A program made the position numbers and the translations under genes. This document shows positions 10,833 to 20,200 of a stretch of DNA of 61,139 nt, one piece after another. The DNA is from Rheinheimera soli (GTDB taxonomy: Bacteria; Pseudomonadota; Gammaproteobacteria; Enterobacterales; Alteromonadaceae). The notes beneath the pieces were generated by a model. It was not told the origin of the DNA. It was given only the letters and a program-made list of their open reading frames with translations, and searched no databases. Location: assembly GCF_021290985.1 (NCBI RefSeq), contig NZ_JAJOYU010000025.1, forward strand, positions 1 through 61,139, written 5' to 3'. Position 1 is the first letter of the stretch; every line of letters begins with the position of its first letter.

Positions 10833-11504
10833 TCAGCTAACCCATTTCTGAACCCACAATGCAAGTTGCGGATTGGGTGGGTTGTTATAGGTCTGATGAA
10901 TCACTGGGGCCGACAGCCAGCGTTGCAGATCGGTATGGTTATCGAGGAAGGGGTTGTCTGGTTGGGCAACCTGATTCAGCACTACGCCCATCAGGGGCAG
11001 TCCGCGCATCTGGATGGCCTCGATGGCCAGCAAGCTCTGATTGACCGCACCCAGACGATCGGCTACTACCAGCAGAACGGGCATGCCCATGCCGGCAGCC
11101 AGATCGGCATTCAGTGCGCCGTGGGCGATCGGTGAATAGAAGCCGCCGGCACCTTCAACCAGCAGAAAGTCATCGTCGCCGACCCCATTCAGACAGGCAG
11201 CATGCAGATCCCCAATCTCAAGCGGCCGATTGGCCAGCCTGGCCGCCCACTCCGGAGAAACCGGCGGCTCATAGCGATATGGACAGACAGCCTCCAGCGC
11301 ATCCATGGCGCCAGCTGCCGCGTTTAGCCGAACCGCATCCGAAGGTTGGAGAATGTCGCTTCCAGCCAGCTTCTCGCATCCGGTTTCGACGGGTTTGCGC
11401 ACGCGCACACGTTGCCCGTTCTCCCGAAGCGCTTTTGCAACCTGGATGCCGATGGTGGTCTTGCCAACTCCGGTGTCCGTTCCGGTGATGAAAATGCCGC
11501 GCAT
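10833..11504 (-). CDS. bioD: ATP-dependent dethiobiotin synthetase BioD
   Basis: 223 aa from ATG 11504 (MRGIFITGTDTGVGKTTIGI), preceded by AAAGAGA. A longer open frame to 11786 exists, but its extra N-terminus has no family match. P-loop GTDTGVGKT at residues 8-16; KPVETGC and VEGAGGFYSPI are the substrate and Mg-site segments of BioD. It makes dethiobiotin from DAPA, CO2 and ATP. No other bio gene is nearby; it follows sbtB by 52 bp on the same strand, an unusual pairing linked perhaps only by use of inorganic carbon. Confidence 0.93.
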   Translation of the reverse strand: MRGIFITGTDTGVGKTTIGIQVAKALRENGQRVRVRKPVETGCEKLAGSDILQPSDAVRLNAAAGAMDALEAVCPYRYEPPVSPEWAARLANRPLEIGDLHAACLNGVGDDDFLLVEGAGGFYSPIAHGALNADLAAGMGMPVLLVVADRLGAVNQSLLAIEAIQMRGLPLMGVVLNQVAQPDNPFLDNHTDLQRWLSAPVIHQTYNNPPNPQLALWVQKWVS

Positions 11505-11556
11505 TGATGTCTCTTTGCACCTCGGCCGCACCGATGGGGCGACCTGATTGTTGCCT

Positions 11557-11868
11557 TCAGAATTTGCCGGGCCGCAGCACTTCGACCTCGGAAAGGCACG
11601 CCACCATGGCGTAATTCGAGTAGTACCGTTCCTGCAAGTGCGCCAGCAGCGTTTCCGCCTGGGGGCGGGCACAGATGATCTCGATTCGAATGTTCTTTGA
11701 TTCATCCCAGGTGGCGTCCCGCACCCCGCGGCTTCCTTTGCCGCGCGCGTCGCAGATGGTGTAGCCGCGAATCCCCAGTCGATCAATATCCTTGATCAGG
11801 ACGTGCTCGAGGGTCGCTTCTGTAAACACGGTGAGCAGCGTGCGTTTTTCGGTCTGTATGGGGATCAC
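11557..11868 (-). CDS. sbtB: PII-like protein, SbtB-type
   Basis: 103 aa with the PII-like ferredoxin fold pattern (LTVFTEATLEHVLIKDIDRL ... GYTICDARGKGSRG ... IRIEIICARPQAETLLAHLQ). Its start overlaps the stop of the SbtA-like gene by ATGA (11865-11868), which supports the SbtB identification: SbtB binds adenyl nucleotides and controls the SbtA bicarbonate transporter. Since SbtA is truncated here, the regulator has no intact partner in the window. Confidence 0.82.
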   Translation of the reverse strand: MIPIQTEKRTLLTVFTEATLEHVLIKDIDRLGIRGYTICDARGKGSRGVRDATWDESKNIRIEIICARPQAETLLAHLQERYYSNYAMVACLSEVEVLRPGKF

Positions 11869-12158
11869 GGCGTCGCTCCTGTCAGTTGGGTGGCCATCCA
11901 GTGATAAAGCGGGATTCCGGCCAGAATATTGAAGGGGAAAGTCACGCCCAGTGAACCGGCCAGAGACACGGCGGGATTCGCCTCAGGCACGGCGATCCGC
12001 ATGGCGGCCGGGACGGCGATGTAGGACGCCGAAGCCGCCAGGGTGGCCAGCATCGTCATCCCGCCGACCGAGAACCCGAGCATCATGCCGGTGCCGAGGC
12101 CAAGACAAGCCGACAGCAGCGGCATGGCCAAGCCAAAAGCGATCAGGGACAAGGTGGT
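11865..12158 (-). pseudogene. sbtA: SbtA-like sodium-dependent bicarbonate permease, C-terminal fragment
   Basis: About 97 codons of a hydrophobic membrane protein ([60 protein letters not shown]) resembling the C-terminal third of SbtA/DUF897 permeases. The 5' two thirds are missing: at about 12150-12165 the sequence changes into tnpA. A TTG near 12159 would be the only start and is not the native one. Joined to sbtB by ATGA overlap. Transport function is lost. Confidence 0.8.
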
Positions 12159-12957
12159 CAACGTCGGCTTGCGCGACTCGACCTATGTGCTCGATGGCCT
12201 GCTGTACCACGAGTCTGACTTGCGTATCGAGGAACACTACACCGACACGGCGGGCTTCACCGATCATGTGTTCGGCCTGATGCACTTTCTGGGATTCCGG
12301 TTCGCGCCGCGCATCCGCGACCTGGGCGACACCAAGCTGTTCATTCCCAAGGGCGATACTGCCTACGATGCACTCAAGCCGATGATTAGCAGCGACAGGC
12401 TGAACATCAAGGCTATTCGCGCTCATTGGGATGAAATCCTACGGCTGGCCACTTCGATCAAGCAGGGCACGGTGACGGCCTCGCTGATGCTGCGCAAGCT
12501 CGGCAGCTATCCGCGCCAAAACGGCTTGGCCGTCGCCCTGCGCGAGCTGGGGCGCATCGAGCGCACGCTGTTCATTCTGGATTGGCTGCAAAGCGTGGAG
12601 CTGCGCCGCCGCGTCCATGCGGGGCTGAATAAGGGCGAGGCGCGCAACGCGCTGGCCAGGGCGGTCTTCTTCTACCGATTGGGTGAAATCCGCGACCGCA
12701 GTTTTGAGCAGCAGCGCTACCGGGCCAGCGGCCTCAATCTGGTGACGGCGGCCATCGTGTTGTGGAACACGGTCTATCTGGAGCGTGCCACCAGTGCTTT
12801 GCGTGCCCACGGCAAGGCGCTGGACGACACGTTGCTGCAATATCTGTCACCGCTGGGGTGGGAGCATATCAACCTGACCGGCGATTACCTATGGCGCAGC
12901 AGTGCCAAGGTCGGTGCGGGGAAGTTCAGGCCATTGCGACCGCTGCCACCGGCTTAG
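12156..12957 (+). pseudogene. tnpA: Tn3-family transposase TnpA, C-terminal fragment
   Basis: From about 12156 the frame reads [20 protein letters not shown], then [20 protein letters not shown], and on to LRPLPPA with TAG at 12955-12957; this is the last roughly 265 residues of a Tn21-like TnpA (normally close to 990 aa). It includes the HYTDTAG segment and the terminal catalytic region but lacks the N-terminal DNA-binding and most of the central part. The upstream ATG at 12043 lies in sbtA antisense DNA and is not the native start. No resolvase gene is seen. Confidence 0.92.
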
Positions 12958-12990
12958 CGTGCTTTATTTTCCGTTTTCTGAGACGACCCC
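12816..12990 (+). repeat. 175-bp direct repeat, copy 2
   Basis: Same sequence as 2200-2374; covers the end of tnpA and the right terminal IR. With copy 1 it brackets the 10.4-kb cargo as a direct repeat, so homologous recombination could delete the cargo and leave the 382-bp miniature element. Confidence 0.9.
12953..12990 (-). repeat. Right 38-bp terminal inverted repeat (IRR)
   Basis: Begins CTTAGCGTGCTTTATTTTCC and ends GACGACCCC at 12990, followed by the ACACA duplication. Defines the right end of the unit. Confidence 0.93.
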
Positions 12991-12995
12991 ACACA
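12991..12995. repeat. Right target-site duplication (ACACA)
   Basis: Matches 1988-1992; see the Tn3-family unit. It is also part of codons 15-16 of czcC. Confidence 0.93.
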
Positions 12996-13038
12996 GCAAT
13001 GCCAAGGCAACAGCGCCTTTGCAATAAGGGCGGGACAT
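12991..13038 (-). pseudogene. czcC: czcC 5' fragment (signal peptide)
   Basis: ATG 13038 gives MSRPYCKGAVALALLC (16 codons) and stops being native at 12991, where the transposon begins. This is the n-region and most of the hydrophobic core of the CzcC signal peptide. The remainder is at 1987 and below. Confidence 0.87.
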
Positions 13039-13089
13039 AGAAATTCTCCGTCAAATGTAAAATCACGTTGTTAACTAAAAACAATGATC

Positions 13090-13437
13090 TCAGGCATTTG
13101 GCGGGGGCACAGCAGGGGCATACGTCATGCTGAAGGCTTCAGCACGGGAAAACGGAACTATGGTCTGAACAACGGACTCTGCCGCTGCGCTTGTCATATA
13201 AGCGACAAAACACATCACATGCACATGGGGCTCATGTGGGTCGTCAACATCATTGACTGCCTCATTGGCGTGAGATGTTTGATGTTCATTGTGTTGGTGC
13301 GCAGCATTATCCCCGAAAGAAATCAGATTATGATGTTCTGTCGGTAAATGTACGACAATGCTGTCACAGGCTACAAAAGCATGATTAAGCATAATCGTAA
13401 ACATAAACCACAATATCCATCGGGAATATTTAGACAC
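13090..13437 (-). CDS. Small His-rich secreted protein, CzcI-like
   Basis: 115 aa. Start GTG 13437 with AAAGGA 5 bases upstream. A signal peptide (MSKYSRWILWFMFTIMLNHA) is followed by a histidine-rich body: HLPTEHHNL, HQHNEHQTSHANE, DPHEPHVHV. It sits between the CDF gene and czcC, the place where small periplasmic CzcI/CzcE-type metal binders occur in czc operons. Sequence identity with CzcI cannot be shown from here; the call rests on position, size, export signal and histidines. A periplasmic metal buffer or modulator is inferred. Confidence 0.7.
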   Translation of the reverse strand: MSKYSRWILWFMFTIMLNHAFVACDSIVVHLPTEHHNLISFGDNAAHQHNEHQTSHANEAVNDVDDPHEPHVHVMCFVAYMTSAAAESVVQTIVPFSRAEAFSMTYAPAVPPPNA

Positions 13438-13451
13438 AACAATCCTTTATG

Positions 13452-14336
13452 TTAAGTGCGTAGCGCTAATATACGTCTTGCACCATCAAGGACAATTATC
13501 CCAATGATACCGCCAATCACTAAATCCGGATAGCCCGATCCCGTCCAGGCGACTAGGCCACCGGCAACAATCACCCCGAGGTTCGCCAGAACATCATTGG
13601 TCGAGAATATTTTGGTCGCTTTCATATGCGCACCGTCACTGCGTGACTGTGAGATGAGATAAAGACATAAAGTGTTCGCTATAAGTGCCACACTCGCCAT
13701 TACAATCATCAGCGTCGACATGGGTTCAGTGCCAGCCCAAAACCGTCGTGCTACTTCGAACAACACACCGGCTGCAAGCAACGCCTGCAACCAACCTGAA
13801 AGATGAGCAGCCCTGACTTTTTTGGTGGCGCTAAGGCCAACAGCCAGCAAGGCAACACTGTAGACAGCGGCATCGGCCAGCATATCTAACGAGTCGGCAA
13901 TAAGGCCGGTGGATTGTGCCCAGACTCCGACAATAAGTTCTGTGACGAACATCACGGCATTAATCGTCAACAATTGCAGTAATAGTTTACGCTCGTCAGC
14001 ATCGGCTTTGCTGTTTTCAGCTGACGCTGTTGGGGCGGCCTGAAACGGCGCTGAGCTCTGTAATGCAGCACCTAAATTTAATGCTTCCAGACGTTGGGTG
14101 ATGGCGTCCGTACCGCCTTGATGCACCACATCAAGCTGCCGGTCTTGCAGGAAAAATTGCAACTGTAGCACCTGTGGCAATGCGCCAAGCGCCATCCGGA
14201 TAAGATTTTCTTCTGAGGGGCAGTCCATCTTGCGAATGTGATAGCGGGTTTTGTGGTGCAAATCTGATGCAAAACACTCAGGCAACGGAGCATTTTCAGA
14301 GGCTTGCACCTGGGCTTTACATTGGCAATCTGACAT
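13452..14336 (-). CDS. Cation diffusion facilitator (CzcD-like) with HMA-like N-terminus
   Basis: 294 aa. N-terminal Cys-rich start (MSDCQCKAQ) and an HMA-like fold (about residues 28-95, YHIRKMDCPSEENLIRMALG). About five hydrophobic segments follow from residue 120: LLTINAVMFVTELIVGVWAQ; TGLIADSLDMLADAAVYSVA with the paired Asp of CDF TM2; further segments at about 185-240; and STNDVLANLGVIVAGGLVAW. It exports divalent cations from cytoplasm to periplasm against protons. Unlike most CDFs it has the soluble domain at the front rather than the end. It is the first structural gene after the MerR promoter. Confidence 0.88.
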   Translation of the reverse strand: MSDCQCKAQVQASENAPLPECFASDLHHKTRYHIRKMDCPSEENLIRMALGALPQVLQLQFFLQDRQLDVVHQGGTDAITQRLEALNLGAALQSSAPFQAAPTASAENSKADADERKLLLQLLTINAVMFVTELIVGVWAQSTGLIADSLDMLADAAVYSVALLAVGLSATKKVRAAHLSGWLQALLAAGVLFEVARRFWAGTEPMSTLMIVMASVALIANTLCLYLISQSRSDGAHMKATKIFSTNDVLANLGVIVAGGLVAWTGSGYPDLVIGGIIGIIVLDGARRILALRT

Positions 14337-14365
14337 AGCGGCCTCACGTTGAACAAGATACCGCC

Positions 14366-14396
14366 ATTAAAAACTATAAAGCCACTTTAAGGTCAA
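14366..14396 (-). promoter_or_regulatory. MerR-family promoter/operator of the czc operon
   Basis: On the leftward strand TTGACC (14396-14391) and TTTAAT (14371-14366) are separated by 19 bp, the overlong spacer that MerR activators need. The spacer holds a dyad: on the + strand ACTATAAAG-CCA-CTTTAAGGT at 14374-14394. It lies between cadR and the CDF gene, so CadR can activate the efflux genes from here. Confidence 0.83.
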
Positions 14397-14404
14397 CAGT
14401 TTTT

Positions 14405-14824
14405 TCACCGATGTTGTACACAATCACTGGCACATGGATGCACCAGATTTTTCAGGATCTCACAGTCCTTGACCTGATGGTCATTCTGGCAAAGCGCCCG
14501 TAACGCCTGTAAATCCACTTTTAATTGATGAAGTTGGGTTAATTGCGTGTCTAAATTTCCCAATTGCTCATCGATCAGCGTATTGACCTGCCCGCAGGGT
14601 TGGCTGGGATCTTCACGAAACTTCAGGAGTTGCCGTACCAACGACAGACTCATATTAAAGGCCCGGCAATGCCGGATAAATTGTAAATCTTCGAGATGGC
14701 GCTGCTGATAGGTTCGATATCCGGAGGCGGTTCTTGCCGGAGCGGCTAACAATCCCTGTTTTTCATAAAATCGGATGGTTTCCGTTTCACATCCGGCCAG
14801 CGCCGCCAGTTCACCAATTTTCAT
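14405..14824 (-). CDS. cadR: MerR-family Cd(II)/Pb(II)/Zn(II)-responsive regulator CadR
   Basis: 139 aa. N-terminal winged HTH (MKIGELAALAGCETETIRFYEKQGLLAAPARTASGYRTY - read as the MerR signature), dimerisation helix, and metal-site cysteines: C77-like in PSQPCGQVN, CQND, KDCEIL and a C-terminal HPCASDC. These match the CadR/PbrR/ZntR group. It is upstream of, and on the same strand as, its targets, not divergent as is common. A second dyad of the same type lies just upstream at about 14837-14856, suggesting self-control. Confidence 0.9.
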   Translation of the reverse strand: MKIGELAALAGCETETIRFYEKQGLLAAPARTASGYRTYQQRHLEDLQFIRHCRAFNMSLSLVRQLLKFREDPSQPCGQVNTLIDEQLGNLDTQLTQLHQLKVDLQALRALCQNDHQVKDCEILKNLVHPCASDCVQHR

Positions 14825-14836
14825 TGCCTTTCACCA

Positions 14837-14856
14837 ACTCTAAAGTTACTTTAAGC
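14837..14856. promoter_or_regulatory. Second MerR-type dyad upstream of cadR
   Basis: ACTCTAAAG-TTA-CTTTAAGC shares ACTnTAAAG and CTTTAAG half sites with the operator at 14374-14394. It lies 13 bp in front of the cadR start. Binding by CadR and autoregulation are inferred. Confidence 0.6.
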
Positions 14857-14913
14857 ATTAAATGTATCATAATGCAGCCAGCTGAAACTGCATTTTAATT
14901 GATCAGGGATAGT

Positions 14914-15006
14914 GATGGAACCAAAGGTCTTGCTTGCCTATGAGAGACGTTTTGCATATATGGAGTTTGCCCATATTCTCGGTCAGCTGTCATGTGGAGT
15001 TACTTG
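14914..15006 (+). other. Short open frame of unclear status
   Basis: AGGGA at 14906-14910 precedes ATG 14914; the 30-codon frame (MEPKVLLAYERRFAYMEFAH...) ends at TGA 15006. It is divergent from cadR and downstream of the second dyad, so it could be a leader or the remnant of a divergent target gene. Not recognised; may be chance. Confidence 0.25.
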
Positions 15007-15062
15007 AAGATGCTCTGGTAGGCCCTTCGCACGGCAGACTGGCGCGAAATGGCCGGGCAAAA

Positions 15063-15368
15063 CTATCGGTTGTTGTAAACACCTTTTGGACATATCTTTG
15101 AGCGCCTGCCATCTGGCAATACGGGGCGGTCGAACGTCAGTGCCTTTAAGCCGATGTCCATTCCGGAAGAACTCAGAGAAATTTTAACGCCTGTAGGTAA
15201 AAAGTAGGGCTCGTAGTCCTCACCCTGCGCGCGTAAATGCACTTGAGCTATTCCTGATTCACTTGCCACGACGACCCAAAAGTCAAAGCTCGTTTTTTCG
15301 CTTGCAAGCATGTTAAGCCGATCAGGATAAATCAAGCTCAATTTCGTAAGAATAGATCGTGCTAGCAA
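15063..15368 (-). CDS. Hypothetical protein, 101 aa
   Basis: Open frame from 15368 with no recognised domain; contains a plausible beta-rich stretch (SFDFWVVVASESGIAQVHLR). A likelier start may be the internal ATG at codon 20 (MLASEKTS). No clear ribosome-binding site. Flanks (15007-15062 and 15369-15623) show no gene. It may be a real small gene or the remnant of one in this poorly filled region. Confidence 0.4.
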   Translation of the reverse strand: MLARSILTKLSLIYPDRLNMLASEKTSFDFWVVVASESGIAQVHLRAQGEDYEPYFLPTGVKISLSSSGMDIGLKALTFDRPVLPDGRRSKICPKGVYNNR

Positions 15369-15623
15369 TTAGCGTTAGTCGAGAAACTGAATCTGATCCA
15401 GTCAGTTGGCACTGGTTTGTGAACTACAACACCTGCTCAACGTTGACTTCAATTGGGGGCGGTGGCCAACTGAATTTAGCCAACTAATTTGGAAGAGAAT
15501 CTCAGAGCTCACGAAAAAACGAATGTCCACAAATAAGGCAAAGCAGCGATCCTTGTTGTCCTAAATTATTTTTGAAACGGCAAAATGATTCAATTTTGCC
15601 GCGTTAATTTCCCGACAATTTAC

Positions 15624-16133
15624 CTAATTGCTGAAACCAAACTCACTAAGCACTTGCCTGCAAGATTGAAGCGCCAAACGCTCGTGACGTATCTTTCTCA
15701 ATTCTTCACGAATATAGCTTTCCCTCTGAGGCGATAACTCCAATAAAATTTGGAGGCCGTTTTCTCTACCTGCCAGCATGGCCTCTTGGTCAATGAACTG
15801 CTCTAACTTCTGAGTAATGATGCCATTCCGTTCAGGCGCTAATGGTGGGGTTTCCGGAGCAGATTGCTGAAGGTCTTCCTTCAGGCAATTTTCAGTAGGT
15901 ATTGAAAATAGCAACGGAGCTGTGCCAAGTTGCCTAGTGACAACTATCTTTCGCTCATCCGCAAGACTCAAACTAACTCTGTGAAAAACCTGCTTTAGAT
16001 TTTTACGATTGTACTCCTGCAATCCAGCATGCTTCGCAAACAACTCCATTAATTGAGTCCCGGTCTTGGCGTGGCCATCTGCAAGTGTCGCTAGGATAAA
16101 ATTTACAACTTCCTTTTTTTCGTTTTGTTTCAT
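15624..16133 (-). CDS. Unknown protein paired with a tyrosine recombinase
   Basis: 169 aa from ATG 16133, with GAGGGG 8 bases upstream (an in-frame GTG at 16142 is the alternative). N-terminal half looks like a winged-helix or HTH-type domain (EVVNFILATLADGHAKTGTQ ... KNLKQVFHRVSLSLADERKI); the C-terminal half is charged and helical (QLLELSP... EELRKIRHERLALQSC). Starts within a few bases of the recombinase stop, so the two are translationally linked. Function unknown; a directionality or accessory factor is one guess. Confidence 0.65.
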   Translation of the reverse strand: MKQNEKKEVVNFILATLADGHAKTGTQLMELFAKHAGLQEYNRKNLKQVFHRVSLSLADERKIVVTRQLGTAPLLFSIPTENCLKEDLQQSAPETPPLAPERNGIITQKLEQFIDQEAMLAGRENGLQILLELSPQRESYIREELRKIRHERLALQSCRQVLSEFGFSN

Positions 16134-16145
16134 TACTATCACCCC

Positions 16146-16751
16146 TCAGATATCTAAGTTTTCTGATGCCTCAAGAGCATCCTGAACGTCAATTCCCAAG
16201 TACCGGACCGTACTTTCAATTTTCTTGTGGCCAAGCAACAGCTGAATAGCCCGGATATTTTTATCGCGCTTGTAGAGGATGGATACTTTGGTTCTGCGCA
16301 TGGAGTGCGTGCCATAGAGACTTGAATCTAGTCCGATCGACTCGACCCACTTATGGACAATTCGATCATAAGCACGAGTCGTCATGTGAGGAATACTGTG
16401 TTTTCGCGATGGAAATAGAAAATCATCGAATTTTAACGTCTTCGATTCGACCCAGGCTTTGACGGTTTTACGTGTCTGAGGTGTGAGCTCGAATTGGACC
16501 GGTGTACCTGTCTTATGTTGCATGATAATGGTTCTGGACAAGACCTCACCTGATCTCATTACATCAGACACCTTGAGCGATACCAAATCGCAGCCGCGTA
16601 ACTTGGAATCTATCGCTAAATTCAGCAACGCCAATTCACGAGTGTTCTTTGCAATTTCGAGCCTGGTTCGCATAGCCCAGATCTCTTGCTGCTTCAATGG
16701 AGCCTTCTGACCGATGATCCGGCCCTTATTCCATGCAACACGTTTGTCCAT
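16146..16751 (-). CDS. Tyrosine-type site-specific recombinase, catalytic domain only
   Basis: 201 aa from ATG 16751 (GGAGG 7 bases upstream, preferred over the start at 16808). Catalytic residues visible: Arg in DSKLRGCDLVSLK (about 74), HSMRR (HxxR) near 160, GHK near 185 and the nucleophile in STVRYLGI near 194. There is no separate N-terminal core-binding domain; it is much shorter than phage integrases (about 350-400 aa). Such compact integrases occur on plasmids and islands. Partner gene downstream in the same operon. Confidence 0.87.
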   Translation of the reverse strand: MDKRVAWNKGRIIGQKAPLKQQEIWAMRTRLEIAKNTRELALLNLAIDSKLRGCDLVSLKVSDVMRSGEVLSRTIIMQHKTGTPVQFELTPQTRKTVKAWVESKTLKFDDFLFPSRKHSIPHMTTRAYDRIVHKWVESIGLDSSLYGTHSMRRTKVSILYKRDKNIRAIQLLLGHKKIESTVRYLGIDVQDALEASENLDI

Positions 16752-17210
16752 GATGACCTCCCGATTTTTTGAGAAACCATAGGGTGAAGTCACTTGGTAT
16801 ATATGCAAAGCTCTCGAAAATAAAGCTCAAAAACACACAAAATTAGGAAGGCTTTTTCAGTGAATTCCGCTCTGCATCCGAAAGCGGACGTTCGTTGTGA
16901 AAAACAGCAATGTCAGCTTTTGGCACTAAGCGGTTATCCGATTTACTTATACTCAAACAACTGAAGCTATTCGAACTGAATCGACCGAAGATTGGTATTG
17001 CGGTCTAAAGAGGACTTATTCGCCAAAGCGAGGAAAGTCATAGTGCTTAGCAGACCCTGTCCAGCAAGGATGCTGGACAGGAGCCTATAGGGACATATTT
17101 ACGGCGAGTCTGCGTGCACTATGGCTTTTCCGCCGCCACCTTCGCCAACCAATGAATTGCTATCCCATTTGGCAGTTCTGATGGACATAGTGCATCGTAA
17201 CTCAGCGCCA
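16752..17210. other. Gene-free stretch with one strong hairpin
   Basis: No convincing frame or RNA gene on either strand. It holds a perfect 10-bp hairpin at 17056-17081 (CCTGTCCAGC, loop AAGGAT) followed by the palindrome CCTATAGG. There is no T-run, so it is not a standard terminator. It lies between the recombinase promoter region and the end of the RND operon. Confidence 0.6.
17056..17081. repeat. Perfect 10-bp inverted repeat hairpin
   Basis: CCTGTCCAGC / GCTGGACAGG around the loop AAGGAT. Could be a REP-like or recombination-site element; no T-tract follows on either strand. Confidence 0.6.
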
Positions 17211-20200
17211 TTAAGGCGCCGTAATCACCTTATTCGCCAGTACTCTGGCTTTGCCTAAAAAGCCAGACCAGCGGATGTTAAAGCGGATTAAGCCCCAGTA
17301 GGTTAAAGGCACCAGCAATAAACTGGTTAAGGTTGAAAACACCAAACCACCAATGATAGCGATTGCCATAGGCGCATAACTTGGGCCATCACCACCTATG
17401 CTGGCATCACCAAAGGCCAGTGGTAACAAACCTAATACAGTAGTCGAGACTGTCATCAGAATAGGTCTTAACCGTGCTTCACAGGCTTCAATAATCAAAG
17501 GCACCAACTCTGCATCTGGGCTTTCGTGGCGTAATTGATTAATACGATCCACCAATACAATACCGTTATTCACCACTATCCCCATCAACACCAGCATACC
17601 TATCATGCCCATAATGCCCATAGAGGTGCCTGTGAATAAAAAGGCCCAGAACACACCAACAAAAGAGAACAGCAAAGAGCCTATAACTGCTGTTGGCATA
17701 ATCAGGGACTCAAACAAAGCTGCCATCACCAGATAAATCATCGCCACCGCCAGCAACATATTAATTTGCATAATGCCCTGAGCTTCATCCTGATACTGGA
17801 AGCTGCCTTCAAAAGACCAGGCATAACCTGCAGGTAATTGCAGCTGATTTAAACGGGTTTTCAGCTCTTCTTTGGCTTTATCCATAGTCAAGTCCTTGCC
17901 CATATTCATACCTATGGCAAGGGTGGTCTGACGGTTAAAGCGGCGTATTTCCGAAAGCAGTGGCGCGACTTTCAATTCAGCCACCTGAGCTAAAGTAATC
18001 ACCACATTGTCTTTCACCAGAACAGGAATAGCGGCCAGCTCTGCAGGAGAATGACTGACTTTCTCGTCATACAAGACCCGAAGCTGTACCTCGCCCTGAT
18101 CTTCTGAACGGAAGGTGCGTAAGTTGGTACCACGCAGAGCCAAACTCACAGCCTGAGCTACTGAGCTCGCATCTAAACCCTGACGTTGTAACTCTTCGTT
18201 GTTCAGCAGAATTTGCATTTCAAACTGACCATCTGATATCTCAGAGCGCACATCTTCCAGGCCTTTGATTTGTGAAATAACAGGTACTACATCTGCGGCT
18301 AATTTGGTCAGCATCTCAGTGGATGGGCCGGATAAATGCACCTGCATGCCACCACCACTGTCGCTCCAGCCAAAGGTAGGCTGAGAGCGCACCAGTTGCG
18401 GCCAGTTTTTACGAATAGTTTCTTTAATTTCAGCTACAGGTTTGATCAGCGGATCGTTAAACATAATGATAGAGATCGCATGATTGGCAGTGTAATAACT
18501 GTACACAGACTCAATTTCATACTCTTCTTTGTGCTGATACAAATAGGCTTCCATCCGGTCGACTTCCTGCTCTACCTCGGCAAGGCTGTAATTGCCCTGC
18601 ACGTTGTAATTCAGAAAAGCCCTGCCGCTATCACCACCATCTTCATCACCACCAGAAACAGCGCCTATCGGAATAGCGATACTGAACAATAATAAAAATG
18701 CGATGCCAGTGGCCGCTTTAGGGGAGCGCATCACCCAACGTAAACAGCGGCCATAAAACAGCTCCAGTTTGCCGGGCGCAGCATTATCACTGCTGTGAAT
18801 TTGCTTAATTTTGGTGGTCAGGTAAGGAATTAAGGTTAACGCCATCAATAAAGACACACCAAGCGCTATGGTAATGGCTATGGCAACGTGTTCTAAAAAC
18901 ACAGTCACATCCACTTTCTGACCAATGATATTGGGCAAAAATACAATAGCTGTAGTGGCTGTACCCGCAAGAACGGCCAGACTGACCCTATGCACACCCA
19001 GTTCTGTAGCCCTTTTAGTATCAGGATCGGCAGCGCGTTCACGAAAGATACTTTCGGTGACTACCACTGAGTTATCCACCAGCATACCTACGGCCAGCAT
19101 CAGCCCCATCATACTCAGTATATTTAAGCTATAACCGAGAAAATACATAGCCCCCAGTGTAATAACCAAAGAGACAGGCACGGATAACACCACCACTAAA
19201 GTGGTTGGGATATGACGTAAAAACAAATACAACACACCAAAAGATAACAAGGCACCAATAGCACCTGAACTTAACAGGTTAGATAGAGAGTCCGTCACCC
19301 CTTTGGCCGTATCATCCATCAGAAATAAATTAATGCCATTAAAGGCAGGATCTTTACCCGCAGCATCGACCACAGCAATAGCGGCGCGGGACACATCCAC
19401 CAGATTAGCGTTGGATTCTTTAAAGACGTTCATACCTACAGCATAAGTTTGATGCAAATGCCTGCCTTCAGTACGTTTTGGCAATTCCAGTACCACATCG
19501 GCCACAGCGCCTAAGGTTAAACCTGCGCGTATAGGTAAAGCCCGAATTTCATCCAGATTGGTAAATTCACCCACAGGTTTTACCAGAATGCTTTCATTGG
19601 AATTGCGCAGCTCCCCTGCTGTCATTGCAAAGTTACTTTCCTGTAGCAACTGCACCAGTTGCACCGGGTCTACCTGCAAATTACGCATACGTTGTGGGTC
19701 GAGACGAATAGTCACCTGACGCTTATCAACGCCATAGAGCTCCACTTTAGACACCCCAGGCACCCGCTCTAACGGGCGTTTGATCACACGTTCAATCAAG
19801 TCATAAGCCATAGCCAGGTCACGATCACTGGAAATACGCAGCTGGAAAATGGGCATATCGGCGGTATTAAATTGATACACCATGACCCGCTCTACGTCTC
19901 GTGGTAACAAATGGCGCATATTGTCTAAACGTTCGCGCACTTCAATACTTTTGGTATTGATGTCTTCTTCCCAGTTAAATTCCAGCGAAACACCTGCGCT
20001 GTTTTCTCTGGAAAAACTGCGCATCTTTTTAATACCAGTCACAGTGGCCAGTGCTTCTTCCACCGGTCTGGTGATTAAACGCTCTATTTCACTGGGAGTC
20101 GCGTTTGGATATGGCACATCCACATAAATTTCAGGGATGTCGATGCCAGGAAATTTTTCCAGTGGCAGCATGCGGCTGGCGATTAAACCAAATACCAGCA

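Noticed and set aside
11507..11786. N-terminal extension of BioD
   Set aside because: The extra residues match nothing, overlap the sbtB gene, and the ATG at 11504 has a ribosome-binding site and the canonical BioD start.
12043..12155. Native start of tnpA at 12043
   Set aside because: The DNA before about 12156 encodes SbtA on the other strand; TnpA similarity begins only after the joint.
17056..17081. Rho-independent terminator of the RND operon
   Set aside because: Perfect stem but no T-run on either strand, and it is more than 120 bp past the stop codon.
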